DNA from: Methanobacteriaceae archaeon | GTDB lineage: Archaea > Methanobacteriota > Methanobacteria > Methanobacteriales > Methanobacteriaceae | Assembly (NCBI GenBank): GCA_030681145.1 | Contig: JAUXXK010000103.1 | Coordinates: 1 to 8,678 of the forward strand | DNA: 8,678 bases | Direction of reading: 5' to 3' | Part shown: piece by piece, positions 1 through 6,146 of the stretch | How the letters are laid out: each line of letters begins with the position of its first letter | Position numbering within the stretch: the first letter of the stretch is position 1 | The notes under the pieces: generated by a model | The model's input: only the letters and a program-made list of their open reading frames with translations | The model's database searches: none | Told to the model about the DNA's origin: nothing | Made by a program: the position numbers and the translations under genes

Positions 1-577
1 AACCTTCTGGAGGTTTTTCCCTTGGACATACTTCACAGAGGTTTGTGGATGGTAATTCTACAGCTTCTCCTTTTAATAAGCCAAGTACGGCCTGAGCAAC
101 CACATCAGATCTTGGAGGACATCCGGGTACGGACAAGTCCACATCAATAACTTGATTTAATGGTCTTACTCTACTTTCCAGATGAGGTACTTCTTCATTA
201 GGAATTATACCTTCCGGATTAATTGTACTTGGTGAGTTAACATAAGCTTCTTGAGTTAAATCGTCAACAGAATGTAAATTACCTAATCCTGGAATTCCGC
301 CGTAAACAGCGCAGGTGCCGTAATTAATTACAAATTTAGCTTTTTCTCTCAACATTAAAGCTAATTCTCTGTTTTCATCGTTTCTAATTCCACCTTCAAC
401 AATTAGAACGTCTAATTCAGGAACTTCATCGTATTTTGTATCCATTAAAACCGGGCTGAATTCAAAGTCTGCTAATTCCATAACATCTAATATTGCTTCG
501 TGAAAATCAGCAATAGACAAGTGACATCCAGAGCATCCACCCAGCCACATAGTTCCTATTTTTGCTTTTTCGGCCAT
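1..577 (-). CDS. mvhG: F420-non-reducing [NiFe] hydrogenase, small subunit MvhG (partial, 3' end outside the window)
   Basis: Small, electron-transferring subunit of the cytoplasmic MvhADG hydrogenase, which with heterodisulfide reductase HdrABC couples H2 oxidation to reduction of ferredoxin and CoM-S-S-CoB by electron bifurcation. I translated the minus strand from the ATG at 577 down to the edge: 192 codons are present and open, so roughly the first two thirds of a subunit of about 300 residues. The proximal [4Fe-4S] cluster ligands are visible: GGCSGC (Cys15, Cys18), GTCAVYGG (Cys89) and PGCPPR (Cys153). A further Cys181-x2-Cys184 pair begins the region binding the other clusters. There is no twin-arginine signal peptide, as expected for a cytoplasmic enzyme. 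The start is supported by GGAGG at 585-589, seven bases upstream. mvhD ends 14 bp before this start, so the two are almost certainly cotranscribed; mvhA would be expected beyond the left edge. Confidence 0.95.
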   Translation of the reverse strand, partial: MAEKAKIGTMWLGGCSGCHLSIADFHEAILDVMELADFEFSPVLMDTKYDEVPELDVLIVEGGIRNDENRELALMLREKAKFVINYGTCAVYGGIPGLGNLHSVDDLTQEAYVNSPSTINPEGIIPNEEVPHLESRVRPLNQVIDVDLSVPGCPPRSDVVAQAVLGLLKGEAVELPSTNLCEVCPREKPPEG

Positions 578-591
578 TTTATTTCCTCCAA
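578..591 (-). promoter_or_regulatory. Ribosome binding site of mvhG in the mvhD-mvhG gap
   Basis: The 14-bp spacer between the mvhD stop and the mvhG ATG contains GGAGG on the minus strand (585-589), seven bases before the start. It fixes the mvhG start and implies independent initiation on a shared mRNA. Confidence 0.8.
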
Positions 592-1020
592 TTATGCTTC
601 AGCCATTATTTGTTCTTTTAAAGGAGATGGGCCTAATGCCTTTATTCGGTCAACCATCATTTTAACGGTTTCGGCGAATTTTTCACCTTCAGAAGCAGAA
701 ATCCAGTCATGATAAACTCTTTCTTTACCAATACCCATATCTTCTGCCAGTTTATAAATAAGTCTCATTCTTCTATCAAGTTTGTAGTTTCCTGCATCGT
801 AGTGGCAGTCACCGTGGTGGCATCCAGCAACAATTACACCGTCAGCTCCTTCACGGAAAGCCTTGAACACAAATTGAGGTTCAATTCTTCCAGAACACAT
901 TACTCGTATTACCCGAACATTAGGCGGGTATTGCATTCTAGCCGTACCTGCAGTGTCAGCTCCACCATAGGAGCACCAGTTGCAACAAAACATTACAATT
1001 TTTACATCATCCTCAGCCAT
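592..1020 (-). CDS. mvhD: F420-non-reducing hydrogenase iron-sulfur subunit D (MvhD)
   Basis: MvhD carries a [2Fe-2S] cluster and passes electrons from the MvhA/MvhG hydrogenase to HdrA in the Mvh-Hdr bifurcating complex in the cytoplasm. The 142-residue product has the family's usual length. It shows the typical cysteine pattern: FCCNWCSYGGAD near the N-terminus (Cys12, Cys13, Cys16), MCSGRI (Cys42) and GCHHGDCHY (Cys67, Cys72). No signal peptide or membrane segment is present. The ATG start is preceded by a strong Shine-Dalgarno sequence, AAGGAGGA, at 1028-1035, with eight bases between GGAGG and the start. It is the first gene of the operon, followed 14 bp later by mvhG, the mvhD-mvhG order usual in Methanobacteriales. 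A paralogue such as the formate-dehydrogenase-linked FlpD/FdhD-type delta subunit is the only real alternative, and the adjacent mvhG argues against it. Confidence 0.95.
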   Translation of the reverse strand: MAEDDVKIVMFCCNWCSYGGADTAGTARMQYPPNVRVIRVMCSGRIEPQFVFKAFREGADGVIVAGCHHGDCHYDAGNYKLDRRMRLIYKLAEDMGIGKERVYHDWISASEGEKFAETVKMMVDRIKALGPSPLKEQIMAEA

Positions 1021-1027
1021 TAGAGTT

Positions 1028-1035
1028 TCCTCCTT
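1028..1035 (-). promoter_or_regulatory. Strong Shine-Dalgarno site of mvhD
   Basis: AAGGAGGA on the minus strand matches the archaeal 16S rRNA 3' end and lies at normal spacing from the mvhD ATG. It is the strongest such site in the window, fitting a highly expressed energy-metabolism operon. Confidence 0.8.
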
Positions 1036-1045
1036 GCATTATGCT

Positions 1046-1084
1046 GTACTATCAATTACCATGAAACTGGTTTATCAATTGTAC
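1046..1084 (-). repeat. Paired TATCAATT direct repeats in the mvhD upstream region
   Basis: Read on the plus strand, TATCAATT occurs at 1050-1057 and again at 1073-1080, 23 bp apart. The pair is bounded by GTAC at 1046-1049 and GTAC at 1081-1084. Between the copies is a short inverted pair ACCA...TGGT (1058-1071). It lies 26-64 bases upstream of the mvhD start, probably downstream of or overlapping the transcription start, so it could be an operator. This is inference from arrangement only. Confidence 0.35.
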
Positions 1085-1104
1085 TTGTTATATGGATTTA
1101 AGTC

Positions 1105-1160
1105 AAGTAAGTATAAAGGTTACTTATAAAACAAAGTAGAAAATTATATATATAAGATTA
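1105..1160 (-). promoter_or_regulatory. Probable promoter region of the mvhDG operon
   Basis: On the minus strand this stretch contains several TATA-like boxes: TTATATATA around 1145-1157, TTTTATAAG around 1122-1130 and CTTTATACTT around 1108-1117. With the usual 25-27 bp from box to start, transcription would begin between about 1085 and 1125, giving a leader of some 65-105 nt. Which box is used cannot be decided by eye in such AT-rich DNA. Confidence 0.35.
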
Positions 1161-1429
1161 ATAATTTTATATTTGGTATTACAATATAAAATGAGCATTT
1201 ATACTCTTTTTTCAAATTTAAAATAATTAATTTATTCTCTAACCGCGAAACCCCTATTTTAAAGATATATGAAAAAATTGAGGAATATAATGCTTTTTTT
1301 CAAAGATTTATTTAAACAAAGTAATACAAATATTAAATTATATGTTATAATTAATTTTTAGTTTTATTGATTAACTCAATTATACAGTGATTAATTATTC
1401 TTTTAATATTAATTAAAAATTTTGAATAG
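1161..1429. other. AT-rich intergenic stretch with no recognised feature
   Basis: This is the remainder of the 436-bp gap between mvhD and hcgG. I see no convincing ORF, tRNA or structured RNA. The only compositional oddity is a short GC-richer patch at about 1242-1255 (around ACCGCGAAACCCCT). The region must contain the 3' end of the hcgG transcript and anything upstream of the mvh promoter. Confidence 0.4.
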
Positions 1430-1444
1430 TCCATGAAAAATGGA
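1430..1444 (-). terminator. Weak hairpin followed by T-tracts downstream of hcgG
   Basis: On the minus strand, starting 13 bases after the hcgG stop, TCCAT and ATGGA form a 5-bp stem around a 5-base loop TTTTC. T-rich runs follow at about 1414-1423. Euryarchaeal termination relies mainly on T-tracts, so this is plausible, but the stem is weak. Confidence 0.35.
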
Positions 1445-1456
1445 TATTAAAATAGG

Positions 1457-2998
1457 TTAAACTAAAGTTATAGATCCTGGCAAATTTATAGACAATTTTC
1501 TGGCTAGACCTGGGAGAGTAGAAGTTATAATAGAATTTTGAGCATTATTATGGGCTTCTTTATCATTGGAATTAGCCCTTAAAACATCAGTTTTTAGTGC
1601 ACTTCGAAGGTTGTTTACAGTTACTTCTTCAACCCATGGATCTGCATCACTAATGATAATCTCATCAACAATTCCATCCAGTTCTTTGGCCATGGCCCAT
1701 GATACATATCTTCCTCCAAAAAAGGCCACAGAATCCCCAATTTCGCCATTTTCAGCCATTTTAACAATATCCGAAACTGTATTTTCAACTTGAGCCTTAG
1801 AATAAAGAGGAGTTGATGTTATACAAGCCCAATGAGCATCACCAATGACAGCATCACCGATTTTTTTAGGATAAACATTTTCAGACCCCACTACTTTTAC
1901 CGACGCAGCTAAAGCTCTTAATTCATCTTTTCCAATTGGTGCAATAGTTTGACCTCCACACCCACACCCACAATTAGTTTCTTCTCGAATAATTTGAATA
2001 ACACGAGGAAGACCAAAATTGCCCCTTTTAGCAGTTTTAGGAGCATATCCACACATATATCCGTGATGATTTTGAGGAAATCCGGTTATAATTGCATTAA
2101 GTCCAGATCTTAATCCTATCCTACATTCATCTTCGTAAGCACCATTGGTAGCCACGATTTTTCCTGGGGCCAGTATCCGGGCTATGGTTACTGCCCGGGC
2201 AAATGCTTCAAGACGATCCGTGGCCTGATTAAAGGGACCTCCCTCTAAAACAAATACATCAGCCCCCAATTCCAATGCAGCGCTGAATCCAGATATTAGG
2301 TCGTCATAACCGTCCCCAACAAACATTATAGATTCAATACCCTTTCCATATTTTCGGGCCAGATCTGCTACTTCCCCTGCCTCTTCTAAAGGTGCTGCAT
2401 GGCCTTTTCCTCCTTGAACAGAGGTTACATTAATGGCTACTGATGATGCCAACTTAACCCATTCTTCTCTATCAGCCCAACCTTCTTCTTCCTTATCAAA
2501 GAGCCTGGAATGTATCCTATCCTTGGGACATCCATCAAAAGGAGGGCCTTCATGGTAACACTGACCTTGACACTTAATAATTTCCCGGGGAAATCTCATT
2601 GGACCAAAACGGCCAAAATGATCCAGGTCCATTGGGACATCCGTGGCTTTTCTAACTTCTTTAATCAAGTCTAGAGGTTTCATTCCATTGGCCTCAGCAA
2701 TATCAGCAAATGCATAAGCACAAACATGAATAGATGCTCCAATTGAATCGGATAAACCACAGTTGCCCATTAAATCAATTTTATCCAAATCAGAAGCACA
2801 TGTCCCCGCAAATATTTCAGTCAAATCACATCCTAGAGGGAATTTTTTGAAGTTCATGCCCAGTTTCATGACCTCCGACCTATTCAGCGCAGAAACCGCA
2901 TCTATGATTTCTGAGGTATTTTTTTCTAATTTTGAAAGTTTCCAAGCAGCATTTAAATCCGTCACTGCGTCCTTTACCAATTCATACATAAGTACCAT
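1457..2998 (-). CDS. hcgG: HcgG (HmdC), FeGP cofactor biosynthesis protein of [Fe]-hydrogenase
   Basis: I recognise this 513-residue protein as the HcgG/HmdC family, found in methanogens that carry Hmd. It was formerly called fibrillarin-like; published work describes it as a radical-SAM-type enzyme acting late, when the CO and acyl ligands of the FeGP cofactor are installed. Seen here: no canonical CX3CX2C, but a cysteine cluster C143-x3-C147-x9-C157 after the segment MDLDHFGRFGPMRFPRE, and a C343-x-C345-x-C347 motif in NCGCGCGG. Other cysteines are at 57, 67, 80, 93, 292, 316 and 392. Glycine-rich stretches VGDGYDD (227-233) and LEGGPFN (251-257) suggest a barrel or nucleotide-binding core. 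No signal peptide is visible. It is transcribed divergently from hcgA. The start is uncertain: the ATG at 2998 has only a weak upstream GGA, and Met4 (ATG at 2989) begins a more natural MYELVKDAV. The name rests on recalled family resemblance plus context. Confidence 0.8.
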   Translation of the reverse strand: MVLMYELVKDAVTDLNAAWKLSKLEKNTSEIIDAVSALNRSEVMKLGMNFKKFPLGCDLTEIFAGTCASDLDKIDLMGNCGLSDSIGASIHVCAYAFADIAEANGMKPLDLIKEVRKATDVPMDLDHFGRFGPMRFPREIIKCQGQCYHEGPPFDGCPKDRIHSRLFDKEEEGWADREEWVKLASSVAINVTSVQGGKGHAAPLEEAGEVADLARKYGKGIESIMFVGDGYDDLISGFSAALELGADVFVLEGGPFNQATDRLEAFARAVTIARILAPGKIVATNGAYEDECRIGLRSGLNAIITGFPQNHHGYMCGYAPKTAKRGNFGLPRVIQIIREETNCGCGCGGQTIAPIGKDELRALAASVKVVGSENVYPKKIGDAVIGDAHWACITSTPLYSKAQVENTVSDIVKMAENGEIGDSVAFFGGRYVSWAMAKELDGIVDEIIISDADPWVEEVTVNNLRSALKTDVLRANSNDKEAHNNAQNSIITSTLPGLARKLSINLPGSITLV

Positions 2999-3033
2999 TT
3001 CCAGATTTTTTATTTAGAGTAATTAATAATGAT

Positions 3034-3047
3034 TAATTATATTTTTT
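3034..3047 (-). promoter_or_regulatory. Probable BRE/TATA box of hcgG
   Basis: The minus strand reads AAAAAATATAATTA here, an A-rich BRE-like stretch running into a TATA box. Its centre is about 40 bp from the hcgG start, predicting a transcript start near 3014 and a short leader of about 15 nt. Confidence 0.4.
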
Positions 3048-3077
3048 AGATGGCACCAAATTATAATTAATTGATAC

Positions 3078-3087
3078 ATTCTAGAAT
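3078..3087. promoter_or_regulatory. ATTCTAGAAT palindrome in the hcgG-hcgA divergent region
   Basis: This is a perfect 10-bp palindrome lying about 30 bp upstream of the predicted hcgG TATA box, where an archaeal activator or repressor could bind. Ten-base palindromes are not rare in AT-rich DNA, so support is weak. Confidence 0.2.
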
Positions 3088-3345
3088 AAACTATTATTTC
3101 AATCCAATATTAATAAAACAATTTTAAAAGATTTATACATAATATATTGAATTTTTAAGTTTTAATCTATTAAATTTTTATAGTTTATGGAAAATAATTC
3201 CATTATATTTATTTTTTATGAAAAAATATTAATTGTTAAATAATTGAAATATATGAAAATATAATAAGTAAAATTCACCAATCATTATATGCCTTCTTAA
3301 ATTATAAAAAATTATTCATAATATTTATTTTTATAAAAACCGTCC

Positions 3346-3350
3346 GGGTG
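3346..3350 (+). promoter_or_regulatory. Ribosome binding site supporting the TTG start of hcgA
   Basis: GGGTG lies five bases before the TTG at 3356, inside a small GC-rich patch (CCGTCCGGGTG) that stands out from the AT-rich surroundings. It supports translation from the non-ATG codon. Confidence 0.55.
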
Positions 3351-3355
3351 TTAAT

Positions 3356-4366
3356 TTGATTACCAAAATTCTTAAAAAAGCTTTAAAAGGTGATAGTCTT
3401 CAAAAAAATGAGGTATTAACTCTTTTCAATGCTAATTCTTCTGAAGAAATTCAAAATATTGTAGAAACCGCTGCAAATATAAGAAACTTAGCAAGCAAAA
3501 AAATAAAGCTTACCTCCACAGTGCACCTTACAAACATTTGTCAGGTGACCCCAAAGTGTAAATATTGTGGTTTTGCTTCAAAAACATCCTCTGAGGGTTA
3601 TTATCATCCATTTTATAAAAAAAAAGAAGAAATATTAAAAGCAGCGCTTTCCGTTGAAAATTCGGGCATTTCTCGGATAAGTTGTTCAGGTGCCCACGGT
3701 TATCGTGGTAAACATGCAGTAAATGCTGCAAAAATAGTTAAAGAAAATACTTCGCTGGAACTTTTAGTGAATGTGGGTTCGGATTTAAATACACAATCAT
3801 TAAAAGAACTGTCCATTTATGAAACAGACACTGTTTGTTGCAATTTGGAAACTGTTAATGAAACATTATTCAATGATTTAAAACCAGGCGAAAAACTTAA
3901 ACATCGAGTTCAAATCTGTGAAATGGTCAGCGAGCTTGATTTAGAACTTTCATCGGGCCTCTTAATTGGTCTGGGTGAATCTTACAAAGACAGAGTAAAC
4001 CATTTATTCTTCCTCAAACAGTTTTCAAGTCTTGGAGAAATACCTATAATGGGATTTAATCCGTATAAAGATACTCCTATGGCCAATCACCCCCCATGTT
4101 CTCTGAAAGAACAAATGAAAACCATAGCCATTACCAGAATAATGTATAATGATATCAGAATCACCGTCCCCACACCCACCATTGGGCCTGAAAATGTTAA
4201 ATATTCATTAATGGCGGGTGCTGATAACTTAGCAACAGTAATACCAGAAAATTACCCGACAATTGTTAAGGGAGTGGGTTCTCCTACCTATGGAAATCTA
4301 AAAGAAGTTTTAAAGGTAATTGAATTAATGGGATTAAAAACAGATCATTTTAATGCATCAAAATAA
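3356..4366 (+). CDS. hcgA: HcgA (HmdB), radical SAM enzyme for the FeGP pyridinol precursor
   Basis: HcgA is the radical SAM enzyme that makes the pyridinol precursor of the FeGP cofactor; it is related to biotin synthase, ThiH, HydG and HydE. The 336-residue product has the unusual cluster motif C62-x5-C68-x2-C71 (in ICQVTPKCKYCGFAS) instead of the standard CX3CX2C, a hallmark of this family. Other core features are SCSGAHG (109-115), GLLIGLGES (201-209), which resembles the SAM-binding GxIxGxxE segment of the BioB/ThiH group, and GFNPYKDTPM (233-242). The start is TTG at 3356, supported by GGGTG five bases upstream; the next in-frame ATG is far too late (inside the protein). It heads the plus-strand run of hcg genes and is divergent from hcgG. 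BioB and PylB are alternatives that the CX5CX2C spacing and the neighbours exclude. Confidence 0.95.
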   Translation: MITKILKKALKGDSLQKNEVLTLFNANSSEEIQNIVETAANIRNLASKKIKLTSTVHLTNICQVTPKCKYCGFASKTSSEGYYHPFYKKKEEILKAALSVENSGISRISCSGAHGYRGKHAVNAAKIVKENTSLELLVNVGSDLNTQSLKELSIYETDTVCCNLETVNETLFNDLKPGEKLKHRVQICEMVSELDLELSSGLLIGLGESYKDRVNHLFFLKQFSSLGEIPIMGFNPYKDTPMANHPPCSLKEQMKTIAITRIMYNDIRITVPTPTIGPENVKYSLMAGADNLATVIPENYPTIVKGVGSPTYGNLKEVLKVIELMGLKTDHFNASK

Positions 4367-4387
4367 TAAAAACTGTTCTTATTGTCA

Positions 4388-4411
4388 TTTTTTTATCTAA
4401 AATAACTTTTT
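4388..4411 (+). terminator. T-tract terminator candidate after hcgA
   Basis: Two T-runs, seven T at 4388-4394 and five at 4407-4411, begin about 20 bases after the hcgA stop with no strong hairpin. This is the pattern of euryarchaeal intrinsic terminators and suggests at least partial termination before hcgB. Confidence 0.4.
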
Positions 4412-4494
4412 ATAATCTATATTTACCTAATAATTAAAAGAATTCATGATACTTTTTTTCTTCAATAATGCTAAATTAATTTATCATTGATATC

Positions 4495-4511
4495 ATTATG
4501 TTTGACATAAT
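4495..4511. promoter_or_regulatory. Inverted repeat ATTATG-N5-CATAAT upstream of hcgB
   Basis: This perfect 6-bp inverted repeat around TTTGA lies in the 200-bp hcgA-hcgB gap, about 60-75 bases before the hcgB start and overlapping an 8-bp palindrome TGATATCA at 4488-4495. It could be an operator or a small hairpin near a promoter for hcgB. AT-rich sequence makes chance occurrence possible. Confidence 0.3.
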
Positions 4512-4568
4512 ATAGAAACGATTTCAATATTTAGAGCAATATATTAATATTTTTAAAATTTAATATGT

Positions 4569-5057
4569 GTGTATAGTGATAATATGGAGCTAGAGAATTT
4601 TATTAAAAACGCTTATATGGAATCTTTAGACGGAAATCGTCGCGGGGATAAATTAGATGAATTAGAAGCCATCCGGAAGTATATTCAATCTGCAAAAAAA
4701 ATTGTGGTTCCTAACTGGAATCAAGTTAAAGTCAATGCCATAAACGAAGTTCTTAAAGAATATAATATTGCAAAAGCAGAGCATTTCCAATTCCATACTA
4801 ATTCATCAGATTTATCCAGAATTCCAGCTTTGTTTAAAGCACATTTGGCTCTTGACTTATGTGAATGTGATTTGGTTATTGCTAGGGGAAGATTAGGAGT
4901 GCCTGGATCCGGTTCTCTGATGGTAATCTTAGATTTTAAAGGAAGAATTTTAACAGGAACCGTGTCCCCATCTCATTTAGTACATGGAAAAGATCTCAAT
5001 GAAGCCGTAAAAGATGAAATAATAGATTGTCTGGAAAGAATAGGTTTTACAAAATAG
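4569..5057 (+). CDS. hcgB: HcgB, guanylyltransferase of FeGP cofactor synthesis
   Basis: HcgB transfers GMP from GTP to the 4-hydroxyl of the methylated pyridinol, forming the guanylylpyridinol. The fold resembles inosine triphosphate pyrophosphatases, and homologues have been annotated as hypothetical DUF3236 proteins. The 162-residue product matches the family's length. Seen here: VPNWNQVKVNAI (47-58), the N-terminal nucleotide-binding region, FHTNSSDLSRIPALFKAH (75-92), and the glycine-rich ARGRLGVPGSGSLM (105-118), characteristic of this family. The start is ambiguous. GTG at 4569 gives the longest form and has no Shine-Dalgarno sequence. ATG at 4584 (MELENFIKNAY) is five codons later, with GTGAT at 4577-4581 just upstream. 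I favour 4584. It lies 200 bp after hcgA and 91 bp before hcgC. Confidence 0.93.
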   Translation: MYSDNMELENFIKNAYMESLDGNRRGDKLDELEAIRKYIQSAKKIVVPNWNQVKVNAINEVLKEYNIAKAEHFQFHTNSSDLSRIPALFKAHLALDLCECDLVIARGRLGVPGSGSLMVILDFKGRILTGTVSPSHLVHGKDLNEAVKDEIIDCLERIGFTK

Positions 5058-5148
5058 TTAATATATTAAACTAATATCAGTGATTTTAAAATATAGTATT
5101 TCTTAATAAAATTGTGAATACATAATAAATTTAAATTCTTGGATTTCT

Positions 5149-6066
5149 ATGAATAAGATGAATTCTAAATCATCAAAGAGTATGACTAATTCAGTCCCAG
5201 ATAATTTGTCTTCAAATTTATCTAAGCGTGAAAATGGTATCACATCAACCGTGAACACTTATTATTCTTCAATCACTATTGGAGATATTCTGAACATTAT
5301 AGCCCAAAAAAAAGCGGATGCTGTAATAAAATGGATAAATTCTCTAGATTATAATGTGGAAACCCCAATGGTTGTGGGCACTTATCTCACCGGAGTTTTT
5401 ATAGCATTAAAATTAAGGGAAAATCACTCTATCAAAAATATTGAAGTTTTAGATATTTATAATCACCTAGGCGATTTAATAAAATCATTTGAAGATAATT
5501 TTAAGTATTTATCAGAGGAAAAAATAGTGAACGACAAATCATATAAGAATCCTCATTATAAAAAAATTTTATTTTCCAATGATTTAAGTCACCTTAAAAA
5601 AGCAGATGTTGTATTCGACACCACTGGTCTTGGAGGATTGGATATTAAGCATATAAAAAAACTTAATAAGTGCAAAATCTTTATAACTGAAGACCCCTGC
5701 TCTGATGGAAGTGATAATCTTATTAAAGATAAAAATTTAACTTCAGCTCGTTTAAAGTCCGCTAGTGCACAATATAAAGCTAGAATATTTACATCCGGAT
5801 TAATGTCTAAGACTTCCGGGACAATGACTCTGACTATGGATGTTCTTAGAAAATCTGTGGAAGAAATTTTAAAAACAAATGGAGTATTATATGCCGTAGC
5901 ATCTCTTGATTTCTATGAGGGCATTCTTTTTAAAGAAAAAAATACTGAAAAATTTTTAGAATCAGTTAATAGGCCGGCCATGATTGTTTCTTCAATTAAC
6001 CCCGTCCAAATAGATAAAACCTTATTTAAAATTATAGAAAAAATTAAAGTGGAGATATTAGATTAA
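5149..6066 (+). CDS. hcgC: HcgC, SAM-dependent pyridinol C3-methyltransferase
   Basis: HcgC methylates C3 of the carboxymethyl-pyridinol precursor using S-adenosylmethionine; it is a Rossmann-like enzyme working before HcgB in FeGP synthesis. In the 305-residue product I see GITSTVNTYYSSITIGDIL (30-48), where family-like sequence seems to begin, a VGTYLTGVFIALKLR helix (76-90), NIEVLDIYNHLGDLI (97-111), which looks like the strand and acidic residue of a nucleotide pocket, VVFDTTGLGGLD (154-165) and TEDPCSDGSDN (180-190). The first 28 residues are Ser/Asn/Lys-rich and low in complexity, giving a product longer than I expect for the family. Internal starts at Met4 (5158) or Met12 (5182) would shorten it only partly. 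The Shine-Dalgarno sequence is weak (TTGGAT at 5139-5144). hcgD follows after 80 bp. Confidence 0.9.
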   Translation: MNKMNSKSSKSMTNSVPDNLSSNLSKRENGITSTVNTYYSSITIGDILNIIAQKKADAVIKWINSLDYNVETPMVVGTYLTGVFIALKLRENHSIKNIEVLDIYNHLGDLIKSFEDNFKYLSEEKIVNDKSYKNPHYKKILFSNDLSHLKKADVVFDTTGLGGLDIKHIKKLNKCKIFITEDPCSDGSDNLIKDKNLTSARLKSASAQYKARIFTSGLMSKTSGTMTLTMDVLRKSVEEILKTNGVLYAVASLDFYEGILFKEKNTEKFLESVNRPAMIVSSINPVQIDKTLFKIIEKIKVEILD

Positions 6067-6136
6067 AATAAGAAAGATAAAAAATTCATTATTATTGTGT
6101 TGATAAAGATCTAAAAAATTAAATTACCATCCATAA

Positions 6137-6143
6137 GTGGGAT
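6137..6143 (+). promoter_or_regulatory. Ribosome binding site of hcgD
   Basis: GTGGGAT sits three bases before the hcgD ATG. The same GGATTTC string precedes the hcgC ATG (5141-5147), so both genes share an unusual, weak initiation context. Confidence 0.35.
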
Positions 6144-6146
6144 TTC

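Larger units (their letters stand above)
2999..3355. promoter_or_regulatory. Divergent promoter region between hcgG and hcgA
   Basis: This 357-bp, very AT-rich region separates two divergently transcribed cofactor genes and must contain both promoters. The hcgG box is at 3034-3047. For hcgA, an AAATTATAAAAAA stretch at about 3299-3311 would give a start near 3331 and a roughly 25-nt leader; TTTTTATAAAAAC at 3328-3339 is too close to the start codon. I see no ORF or RNA gene. hmd, commonly next to hcgA, is absent. Confidence 0.5.

Noticed and set aside
500..1023. Plus-strand open frames opposite mvhG and mvhD
   Set aside because: They lie antisense to clearly recognised hydrogenase genes, lack ribosome binding sites, and their products look like nothing familiar.
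1457..2998. Annotating HcgG as a fibrillarin-type rRNA methyltransferase
   Set aside because: An old similarity-based label. The protein is twice the size of archaeal fibrillarin, is cysteine-rich, and sits in a cofactor cluster without Nop5.
2763..3017. 84-codon plus-strand open frame opposite the 5' part of hcgG
   Set aside because: It is antisense to a conserved coding region, runs into the divergent promoter, and has no ribosome binding site or recognisable domain. A similar frame at 1566-1793 is rejected for the same reason.
3356..4366. Calling hcgA a biotin synthase or ThiH/HydG homologue
   Set aside because: The CX5CX2C cluster motif and the surrounding hcg genes point to HcgA specifically.
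4569..5057. Calling hcgB an ITP/XTP pyrophosphatase
   Set aside because: Only the fold is shared. The glycine-rich ARGRLGVPGSGSLM segment and the gene context fit the guanylyltransferase HcgB.
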